DNA from: Hypomesus transpacificus | Lineage: Eukaryota > Chordata > Actinopteri > Osmeriformes > Osmeridae | DNA: 64,000 bases | Direction: 5' to 3' | NCBI RefSeq assembly: GCF_021917145.1 | Contig: NC_061064.1 | Span: forward strand, 6,278,091 to 6,342,090 | Shown: one piece after another, positions 50,861-64,000 of the stretch | Layout of the letters: every line of letters begins with the position of its first letter | Position numbering within the stretch: the first letter of the stretch is position 1 | Notes under the pieces: model-generated | Told to the model about the DNA's origin: nothing | Databases searched by the model: none | What the model saw: only the letters and a program-made list of their open reading frames with translations | Program-made: the position numbers and the translations under genes

Positions 50861-53800
50861 TTAACTTCGTGGGGAGAAAGTGATATGGTGCTTTGTCTCT
50901 GCGGTTCGAGGAGGGAGAACAGCAGAGTAGCGTTGGCCCGTGTTTCTCGGACAGGTAGGTCCCCGTTTCTCCACTGCCTGGGGATTCTCCTCAGACTGAG
51001 GCATTGTGGACGCATCGGTTGGCTCCTGTCCCTCTGCTTTTTCTCCATGTGTGGATGGAGAAAGGTTTGTGACGGCGTGTTGATTGGCTGCTTTCCTGTG
51101 TCGTTTGTCTCGGTGCGTCGTCTTGTCCTCCCGGTGCTTTGAGCCCCGGTCTTTTCTACAGGACAGACAGCGTTTTTAAAGGTCTTCCCAATACTGTAAT
51201 TTTCACTTTACATTAAACATATCAGAGAACTCTTACTTGATGATTTCAAACTTCTTCTCACAGTAGTAGGAACTTGTGTTCATCATGTACAGGAGTATCA
51301 TGTCACATGCAAAGGCTCCCTGAAACAAACATCAGACATTTCCACATCAGACAAGGCCACAGCTTTTGGAACTGGATTGTGATCGTGATTAGATAGTCAG
51401 CCTGAAAATGAACAGATAATCATTACCATCTAGTGGAGACAGACTATACCACACCCATGAGGATTGAACAGAATGCCAATTCTAGATACAATTGAATACA
51501 TGGATTTCAATATCTAGACTAGAACTTACTGCACCCATCAAAGCAATCGCAGATCCAATGGCAATTAATGTAGGCACAATGTTGAATTTTCCAGCCTGAA
51601 AAACAGACTTTCAAAATGATCAGGACTGCCATATTACTACTGGAGATGTAAAAAGAGACACAATGTAATAAAAATAATACAAATCCCTGACATACCCGTC
51701 CACTGATCATGATGTCGAAGCGAATTCCATACACTTTATACAAGGTTCGATAGTCCTCCCCGGTTTCATCTTTAAAATATCTGGCATGTCTGGAAAACAT
51801 ACAACACCTACTGAGGACTTCCAACACTTGAGGATCGGTTTAGGTTGAAACACATCATCTTCAAACCTATTTCCCAGTGCATTTCTTACAGAGTTTGATT
51901 CAATGTAACATCTTTGTGGGGACATGTACCTGAAGTTGTACCCGGATATGGCCGAGTTGTTTATGCTCAAATCCAAACGGACAAAGTTGTATTCGGGGTT
52001 ACACTGGGAGTAGTCCTTGTCCAAGTCACAGTTCCACTCAATCTGAATTCCAATCGACCCACCCTAAAAGAAAAGTCAAGAATTCACTAACAGACCTATG
52101 TTTACCTTGGGTTTCTTTTTGGCCAACGATGACCTGTGGTTTCTATGTACCTTCACAGCCATGTCCTGGAAGCTATTTCCTGTTAGGCTGACTACATCAC
52201 CGAGGCGAAAGATGGGGCAGTAAGGATGATCGACTTTATCATAGAGGCATCTCTTCAGATAGGTGTCATCACTGGTGTCAAGGACATTTGATCTAGCAGA
52301 GAGGGACAAGAAAACCTGTAGTTTGAACCTCATCCTATTGCTGTGCAGTCACTCTGCTAACCTCTAACAACCAGTATCATTCAGACGTATTCTGAGTCAT
52401 TATGAGCAACAACATGAAACCCATAGCATTACAAGAACGTCCTTACTTGAAGGGATTTTGACAGTTTAAACATATGAACTCATTCAAAACCAATCCATTT
52501 CTACACAATCCATTACTGTAACTGATCAATGTGTTGTGGCACTCAAGACCAAATTCTTAACCCTTGTGCTGCCTTCAATAACGAACCATCGTTGTGTTTA
52601 CCCAATACAAAAACAAATCTGAGACAGCCCAACGGTTAAAAGAAAATGCTTCACTTTGTTTTTGTACGCGGTAAAGTTGTCGCAAACGACGGTGGGTCAC
52701 AATGACTGATGGGTGAAAATGACCCGAAGATAACACAAGGGTTAAAACCGGAATAAGCTTTGGTTAGACATCTGACTGCTTTTCTGTCAAACAGACAAGA
52801 ACTCGGTCAGTGTTCCAGTTGACTAAGCCTGCAGCAACAGTGACGTGAGAGCACACAGGCTGATCTGACACCTGTCCAGGGCAGTGCCTGCTGTCAAGGA
52901 CATCTCAGATGACCGCCTCACTGTCTCACTGAGCACACAGCAGCACAGGCTGGGAGGGGGGGACAACTTAAAAATAGAAGGGGATCTGTACCCTAACAGC
53001 TATTCAAAGCCGTTTTTAGAGCACACAAACCCCCCTCTCTCTTTCTCTCACTCGCCCATAGAGTGTGGAACATGTCAGTGTGTCTCTGGAGATTTCCCCC
53101 CCACTTAAAACCTCTCACAGCCACTTACTTGGAGAATTCAAATTTAGGAAACCTGATGAAGTTCTTGACGTACACGGTGAAGTTTTCGGCCACGGCTAGG
53201 GAAGCCTCCCTGAAAACAAGAGAAACAGTAGCGTAACGTTCAGAGTAACGTTTTTCACTTAACAGCAAAGGCCACATTTTGACCTCGCTTTAAGACATGT
53301 CCTGGCCCACATTGTGCAGGTTTCGATCTTTTGCTAGGATGCAGACAACCTGTGGTGTGGACAAGTGTGGACAGTAGACCAGGCACACTAAAGACTGAAA
53401 AGCTCCAAATGGATATATTCTCACAAGGGTTTCCGTTGGTGCTCAACAGGGCACCAGCCGTGTATCTCACAGGTCCCCGTTTCATTAATGCAGAACCCAG
53501 TCTTTATTCCTGCAAGAAAATACTGGGGTCATACATTGGAAAGTGGAACTGTTCAGTGGGTAAAATCATGACAGCCACTTTAGGGCAATTGAAATGGAAT
53601 AAAGTCTGTGTATTCATACTGTGCATCGTGTACACTGAGGACAAATGTGACCAAGGAGTGAAATGGTCGTAATTGACAAGCCAGTCCTTACCATGGCCTG
53701 CTTTCACAGCTTGGCCCTCTTCACAGTCATAATTGTTTACACAAAGGCCATCTGGCACCTTGGGGCTCTGGAAAGCATAATATCAGGCTATAATGTTTAC

Positions 53801-55675
53801 ACTTGTGAATACCAAGTTAATGTAGTAGATCACATTGTGGGTCCTCGCTGACAGTGGTATGAACTATATATCTACACAACAGCTCTATCTCTCTATCTAC
53901 TGAGATAACCAAACAAGGAGACTGTCAGAATCTTGTCAACGAGGGGGGAGTCAGATGGCTGAGCGGTTAGGGAATCGGGCTATTAATCAGAAGGTTGCCG
54001 GTTCGATTCCCAGTGGTGCATAATGACGTTGTGTGGGCAAGGCACTTCACCCTTCTTGCCTTGGGGGTAATGTCCCTGTACTTACTGTAAGTCGCTCTAG
54101 ATAAGAGCATCTATTAAATGTAAATGTAAAGTAATGTCAACATGTCTGTGTGCGGTTCCAGCATTTTGACTCATTTTGTTTGTTTAGCCTTTTATGGTAA
54201 TAGTCATCGCTGTGGTTGTCAACTCACCTCGGCACAGAATGCGAGTCTCTGATTTGGGGTCTCTACGTAGTTTGTAACAATGAAGAATACTTGCTCCCCC
54301 TAAAAACACAACGACAAGCACACACAAGATCATCCGTAAGTAGAGTTCAGTTTAGGATTTGTAGCTGTGAAAGTGTTCCCATTTAGCCTGTCACTTGGTG
54401 TCATTAGCCTGACAGAGCTGAGTATGTACAGGAAGTAGAACCACAGTATGTGATGGAGTGGACAAGGAAACAGAAAACAAGGGGTTAACTATTGGGGGGC
54501 TGGAAACCTCACCTGTGGTGGCATGACATAATCCTCTGCACCCCAAAGGTGAAGTCCAGAGACTGAGTTGTTGGTCAAGGCAACACCTTTGAGTTTGGTG
54601 ATGACTGAGCTCTGGCAAGTATCTTCCTTCTCTTGGTATCCTTTCTTAACCACAAACACCCATCTGAGAAAGGAGAAATACAAAAAAGAGGTTTATAAAA
54701 AGGTATAGAAACCCTTTCTTTGAATTGTGTCTTGTAGATTCTCTGTGTACAGAGTAGGCTATATAGAAGATTAAACTACAACGACATTGATGCAATGTAA
54801 ACTTCATGTGCTGTTTGATGTGTAAGAGCAAGTCTGGTTTAGGGTTGGTCAATTATATGTCAAAACAGTTACCATTTACTTGTGAAATAAGCTACAGATG
54901 GGACTACCAAAAAAGTTTTCAGAATAACGCATGAAATGTTGTAGGTACAGCTTAACGAAAAGAATGAAAAGTATGCAAGTGCCATGTATCAAATGGGCCA
55001 ACTGCTCAATACACTTCTGTCGATGGCATTCAAACACCAACTGGGCCATTAGCAAACGTTTTTCTTGTAATTATCATTAGCTTGATGAAAGACTAACGAT
55101 GTAACTTTCAGAACTTAATAGACAATATTTCACATTTCCTTGAGGGAGTTGTAGGCACGCTTCTAGCGTGCCTTAATTGGAGTCAATTATTCATTTTACA
55201 ACGCCATAAAAAAATATTCCAACTGCATTTGTCAGTAATTCAGCCACAGTTATAACAATAACAGGACAAAGCAGAAATCTTGTCAAATGTGTTTACATTT
55301 TTTAAATATAAATATCAAATATAATTTGTAGCAAGTTAGTTGAGGGTGTTATGGCATCCAGCTGACACGAGGACAACCCAATATTTCGAAACATTTGGGC
55401 AAGGTTAAATAACGACGCGCTTGACAATTGAATACTGAACGGACCTAAAGCAATTATAGACCCTAAACTGGATCATTTCAGCTGTAATAAATCTAACTAC
55501 GGCTCAACGGGCTATGCATCGAAATAGTTACACCTTACCCGATTAAGTATCCCAGTATGGCCAATTGATAGAGTCTAAATAATATTCCAACTTTCTTATT
55601 TTCGGCAATGACATATTTTTCTGTCTTGTAATTCAGGAGAGAGAAAAAAAACATTCCCAAAGCAGGTCCAGCCAT
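50861..55675 (-). CDS. p2rx5: P2X purinoceptor 5 (ATP-gated cation channel)
   Basis: Twelve exons, minus: 55675-55539, 54663-54513, 54299-54228, 53767-53692, 53509-53425, 53209-53129, 52292-52151, 52063-51930, 51789-51696, 51595-51530, 51319-51237 and 51155-50861. Phases close to 471 aa. P2X subunits form trimeric plasma-membrane channels opened by extracellular ATP. Seen: short cytosolic [17 protein letters not shown]1 (about 31-50), ATP-site lysines in ITKLKGVA, the Cys-rich head ([16 protein letters not shown]), NFSK-like glycosylation region ([16 protein letters not shown]), SGYNFR (about 288-293), GRAGKF, and TM2 (about 330-360) ending [11 protein letters not shown]. The 66-nt exon 10 with AGKFNIVPT, skipped in most human P2RX5 transcripts, is intact. 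The polar C-terminal tail is about 98 residues. A piggyBac-type MITE and a SINE lie in introns. P2RX5 is chosen over other P2X genes partly from the emc6 neighbourhood. Confidence 0.93.
52557..52745. mobile_element. piggyBac-type MITE in a p2rx5 intron
   Basis: Terminal inverted repeats CCCTTGTG (52561-52568) and CACAAGGG (52734-52741) are flanked on both sides by TTAA (52557-52560 and 52742-52745), the target-site duplication of piggyBac elements. At about 180 bp with no reading frame it is non-autonomous. An internal GGGTCA...TGACCC repeat lies near the right end. Confidence 0.8.
53941..54134 (+). mobile_element. tRNA-derived SINE, family A, in a p2rx5 intron
   Basis: This is the best-preserved copy. 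The head has box A (TGGCTGAGCGGTTAGG) and box B (GGTTCGATTCC). The body TGACGTTGTGTGGGCAAGGC follows, and the tail is GTCGCTCTAGATAAGAGCATC then AAATGTAAATGTAAA. A TGTCAAC target-site duplication flanks it (53934-53940 and 54135-54141). It lies antisense to p2rx5. Confidence 0.88.
54655..54805. repeat. Source copy of a duplicated p2rx5 exon 2/intron 1 segment
   Basis: It resembles 56404-56545 over about 145 bp in the same orientation, from the first bases of exon 2 (ACAAACACC) through GAGAAAGGAGAAA to CAACGACATTGAT and GTAAACTT. Confidence 0.8.
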
Positions 55676-56403
55676 TCCACTTGCTACAACGCCCGGTGAC
55701 AGCGTGTGCTAAACTGAACAGTGAACAGAGCGGACAGACTTATTTGTCAGTTCCAAATACGCGCTGCCTAAATGTTGAAACAATTGAAACAAAGGTTGGA
55801 CGTTTATAGTGACTGTATTTGAACTGCTGAGAATGTAAAAAGTTAAATAAAAAATAACTTTGTCGTGGTTTACCCTAGGCTTACATGACATTTATTTGCA
55901 GGAATTAACGTGTGCCCCTCATCTGTCGCCTTGAAACGAAGAGCTTGTGAAGTCTGTCAGATCAAGACTTCTTTATCAGGCTTATTTTTCATTCATTTAT
56001 TTTGAGATATTTAACACAAAACCCTTAGCCTACACACCTCAGTTGAAATAGAACATTTACTGATGACTGACAGCAAAGTAAAAATAGTTTCCGCTACCCG
56101 ACACTCCCTGGTAGGCTACGTCTTCTCTGGGAGTTGTAAGCGCTATTCTTGAGGCTACTTAATTTGAACACGGAATGGAACTGTCTCAGTATGTGAATCT
56201 GTTATCTCCTTTTTTTTCTCCAATTCCTCGTCTAATTGTCTGAAAGGCAAGTGCACCACACTATGACTTATGACACTATGATTATTTTTATGTAACATAC
56301 CATTTACACAGAATATCAAAGACAATTACATTTACAATTAAAAACGTTATTGTATATTGTTTTATGATTGTAACTTTTACCTTTTACTAGGCGTATAGCC
56401 TAC

Positions 56404-56545
56404 AAACACCTATGAGAAAGGAGAAAGAAAAAAAGGTTTATAAAAGGTATTAAAAAAAACTTTGAATAGTCTTGTAGATTTTTTGTGTACAGAGTAGGCT
56501 GTATAGAAGTTCAAAATACAACGACATTGATACAAAGTAAACTTA
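56404..56545. pseudogene. Duplicated fragment of p2rx5 exon 2 edge and intron 1
   Basis: Diverged copy of 54655-54805, placed 0.7 kb upstream of p2rx5 exon 1. It keeps the splice-acceptor neighbourhood (CTATGAGAAAGG against CATCTGAGAAAGG) but only a few coding bases, so it cannot encode anything. Confidence 0.75.
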
Positions 56546-56815
56546 TTGTAGGGATTTGAGTGCAAGGCTTTGAGTGCAAGGCACATTGCAAATGCATTTT
56601 AGGCCGTCATCTAACAACGTTTCGATTTTTCTAATATATTTATTATTTCTGTCACAATAAATGAAAATGCTTCAGTTGTAAGCAAATGGAATTCGTTTTT
56701 TCTATGTCTATAGTTAAGTAGCCTAGGTTATTAAGTAAAGAAACATATTAAAGATAAATAAAATATCCCCATGAAGCAACCTAGTGTTAAACTGTGAGTA
56801 GGTAGAAGATTTGAC

Positions 56816-56965
56816 ATGCGAGTCAGGTGGCTAAGCGGTGGGGGAATCCGGCTCGTAATCAGAAGGTTGCCGGTTTGATTCGAAGCTGTGCCAAATTACG
56901 TGTCTTCATCCTACTTGCCTCGGGGGAAAGTCCCTTTACTTGTGTCTGCTTAACGCATCATACAA
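56816..56965 (+). mobile_element. Degenerate tRNA-derived SINE, family A
   Basis: Head AGTCAGGTGGCTAAGCGG and box B-like GGTTTGATTCG, then CTTGCCTCGGGGGAAAGTCCC. It is diverged and truncated in the tail compared with the copy at 53941. Confidence 0.75.
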
Positions 56966-57530
56966 AATACATATCCATTACATTAATATTAGGTATCTGC
57001 GGTTTAGGTAGTAATTAGTAGCCTTATTACTGTGGCTACTGGTGGAATACAAAAAGCTTATTAAATTGTTGCAAGTTCAAGTCAATGTACCAATTTGTAT
57101 TGGATATCACTATTCTATTGAGTATACCTTTGCAGTCTGCCCAAAAGCATTCCACTAAATAGGCTCATAATTGCAATTGCCAATCATGTGTATTCTGACC
57201 TCTTGTGATAATTAACATTACTGACAAACTTGACAAAATGTGGTCTGGTCAAGTCTGCGGAACGCATTAGAGACAATATCAAAACACCTGGTATTTGTTC
57301 TGCGCATGTTTGTAACATTTAACCCTCTTCTAAACATATCAATAGTCTGTATTGGACCATGGAGGTAGGCCAAGTTCAATGTACACAAGGATAGACAAAA
57401 TGCTACAAATTAAATAGGATGTCAATTTAATGGCAACAATTCTGTGAATACTACTTTTGAGTAGCAATGTGTTCAAAAATGTCAAAGGATAAAAACTAAA
57501 TTGTGACAAAGCAAAAGGAGATAAGTTATC

Positions 57531-57536
57531 TTTATT
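57531..57536 (-). terminator. Polyubiquitin poly(A) signal
   Basis: AATAAA on the minus strand, about 85 nt past the stop codon. Confidence 0.75.
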
Positions 57537-57619
57537 TTAACAATATTGCTTCAATTATATAAAAAGAACAGATTAAGGAATAAGAAACTTGGTGACAGAA
57601 ACATTGGTGTTTTGGACAT

Positions 57620-59455
<1,836 letters not shown>

Positions 59456-60048
59456 CTAAACACAAAAATGAGCATTCATTAAAATAAATTCATTTCAAAA
59501 CAAATGTGGTTGGCATCACAATGCTCCAAAAAGCGAGTATCAAATATAAATGACAAACATAAGAAATGCCGACATTGAAGGTTAAACTACAAAATATGAT
59601 ATCCATCACAAGCGCCATTTTAGACATCCAAGCTAGCTACCAGCCTATGGCTACCACCACCGTGTTTTTCGCACTGTACTTTGTACAGCTAATGGAGGGT
59701 TAGCGTTAGCATGACTACGCATTAGGTAGATAGGCTAAACAACTTTATACAAAATAAACGCGACGTTAAGCATTTACAACGTTTAAATTATAGATCGCAG
59801 TCTTTATTCGAATTATGAAGGACATTTTGGTAAGCATTCCATTTGGTCTACAGAAGTAGTGAGCTAGTGTACACAGTACTAGCTAGGTACTGTAGCTACC
59901 TTTAGACTACTAATAAAGGATTAGGCTACGTCTAGGTTCAATAGCTGGCGTCGAAAGAGTCTACCCTCTATAAATAAATCCGACCAAGAATTGTTAATAC
60001 ACTTGAATAAGAATTATTACATTCTTGAACGGGAATAAAACTACTTAC

Positions 60049-60135
60049 TGTAAATTGAGTACGATCTGATACAATTTCGTTGTGTTCTCAGCTTCTCTTA
60101 CCCTACTAGCGACAGGGTGGTGACATATATACTAA
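60049..60135 (-). promoter_or_regulatory. ubb: Polyubiquitin promoter and non-coding first exon
   Basis: Reading on minus: a TGACG/ACGTCA CRE-like element (about 60146-60152), a TATATA box (about 60126-60131), then a first exon ending at 60049 before GTAAGT. No perfect heat-shock element was found; a gapped GAA-10-GAA pair lies at about 60355-60367. Confidence 0.6.
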
Positions 60136-60152
60136 GCGGATGTGGTGACGTA

Positions 60153-63199
<3,047 letters not shown>

Positions 63200-63539
63200 G
63201 AAAAACATACATCTACCTTTATTTCCCATTATTATACATAGTAATGACAACATTTGTATTTCTGTTATCATTTTGAAGAAATATAAACTTTATTGATAAT
63301 TATGACTCGGATTTATTGTCTGCAAATTTCAAGTCAGTATTTGACCCCTTGTAGTTAGGGGTTATAACAATCTATTCATGTGTAGAAAGAAAAAAACTCA
63401 GTGCAAACAGATTCAAGATTGTCATTACATTCTAACTCATACATTCTAGTCATTTGGCAAAAACTGTCAATCAAGTGACTCACAACCAGTGCGACCAGTG
63501 CATGTGTGAGGTCATGAGACAGCAGATCTTAATATATCT
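63200..63539. other. Convergent 3' ends of cenpv and pigl
   Basis: 340 bp between opposing stop codons. Minus-strand AATAAA signals for pigl occur at about 63294-63299 and 63313-63318. For cenpv only a variant such as AATATA (about 63280) is seen. Confidence 0.5.
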
Positions 63540-63668
63540 TTAATATATCTTCACATGTTTTGGTTCTTGTGGGATGACGTTGAATGTGTTGACAAGCATG
63601 TAGCGCGAGAACAGAATGTACAGGTGACGAAACCACAGGAGTTGTGTGCGGTGACATAACATGGCCCT
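63540..63668 (-). CDS. pigl: PIG-L, N-acetylglucosaminyl-phosphatidylinositol deacetylase, last exon only
   Basis: One 3'-terminal exon (acceptor TTCTTCAG, stop TAA at 63540-63542) encoding 42 residues. The stretch [20 protein letters not shown] followed by RYM matches the end of human PIGL, which reads [20 protein letters not shown]. PIGL is an ER enzyme that removes the acetyl group in the second step of GPI-anchor synthesis. The catalytic part lies upstream, beyond the right edge. The C-terminus is about 15 residues longer than the human end I recall. Confidence 0.88.
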   Translation of the reverse strand, partial: RAMLCHRTQLLWFRHLYILFSRYMLVNTFNVIPQEPKHVKIY

Positions 63669-64000
63669 CTGAAGAAAGTAGAGAAAATGAGTTGTTGCGT
63701 ACAGATTTATCATACTGTTGTCCAACATATGTCGCTTGACAGCAGTGTTGTTGAGGACATTTACCTGAGGTATTTGCTGTATGAATGCTTTTTTTGTTTC
63801 TATAGGTTGTTAGAGCAACAGCTTTTACAAGCAAACACATTCTGTTCACTATAAATGCTTGAATCTTCCCATCCAAGTAAAATTGGCACAGAAATAACAT
63901 TCACCTCACAACTTGTGTAGTATGCACTTTCTTCAGCCTGGCTAAGCTATCTGGATATTTATAACAGCATTAGAGACATAGCAACGTGCGTTGAAATACA
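63669..64000 (-). other. pigl intron running off the window
   Basis: No further pigl exon was found here; a long open frame at 63669-63900 does not match the expected preceding PIGL segment. Confidence 0.5.

Larger units (their letters stand above)
55676..57530. other. Region upstream of p2rx5 and downstream of polyubiquitin
   Basis: AT-rich, no coding exon recognised. It contains the duplicated p2rx5 fragment (56404-56545), a degenerate SINE (56816-56965) and presumably the p2rx5 promoter just above 55676. Confidence 0.5.

Noticed and set aside
50842-51048. Alternative C-terminal frame of p2rx5 ending in LLFSLLEPQ...
   Set aside because: It needs a wrong phase at the exon 12 acceptor. The correct phase gives a polar tail ending at 50861.
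53941-54020. Possible tRNA gene
   Set aside because: It is the head of a SINE with a target-site duplication.
63669-63900. Possible further pigl exon
   Set aside because: The frame does not resemble the PIGL segment expected before the last exon and looks like intron.

Overview
The window is vertebrate nuclear DNA, almost certainly from a teleost fish. Genes are split into many short exons with GT/AG borders. The proteins are vertebrate families, introns are full of CA, CT and poly-G/C microsatellites, and two teleost-type tRNA-derived SINE families are present. One family, with four copies, resembles SINEs I associate with salmonid/smelt/pike relatives, but that placement is inference. There is a 100-N assembly gap at 21674-21773.

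Layout: a T-box transcription factor of the Tbx16/VegT/Tbx6 group (minus strand) runs off the left edge. Next is eral1 (minus, 11 exons). fam222b (plus) follows, with a probable NRF1/ETS promoter near 12.56 kb, a very long GC-rich, repeat-rich first intron, coding exons at 27.4 kb and 33.4-35.1 kb, and a 2.2 kb 3'UTR. trpv1 (minus, 15 coding exons) is tail-to-tail with fam222b. shpk (minus, 7 exons, frameshifted in its last exon as read) is head-to-head with single-coding-exon emc6 (plus). p2rx5 (minus, 12 exons) is tail-to-tail with emc6. A polyubiquitin gene of eight units (minus), a cenpv-like GFA-domain gene (plus) and the last exon of pigl (minus) complete the window. Exon borders were placed by hand from splice signals, reading phase and family homology; every coding-exon phase closes for eral1, trpv1, p2rx5, fam222b and cenpv.

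The gene set matches three separated parts of human chromosome 17 as I remember them: ERAL1/FAM222B (17q11.2), TRPV1/SHPK/EMC6/P2RX5 (17p13) and UBB/CENPV/PIGL (17p11-12). The genes do not form one pathway. They cover developmental transcription (T-box), mitochondrial ribosome assembly (eral1), cation channels (trpv1, p2rx5), sedoheptulose phosphorylation (shpk), ER membrane insertion (emc6), ubiquitin supply and GPI-anchor synthesis (pigl).

I found no convincing novel multi-gene system. The most notable points are a three-unit higher-order repeat with a Pro19Ala change inside polyubiquitin, the shpk frameshift, TRPV1 vanilloid-pocket substitutions, a lineage-specific Gln/His tract in FAM222B, a duplicated p2rx5 fragment, a piggyBac-type MITE and a perfect 15-bp hairpin in the fam222b intron.
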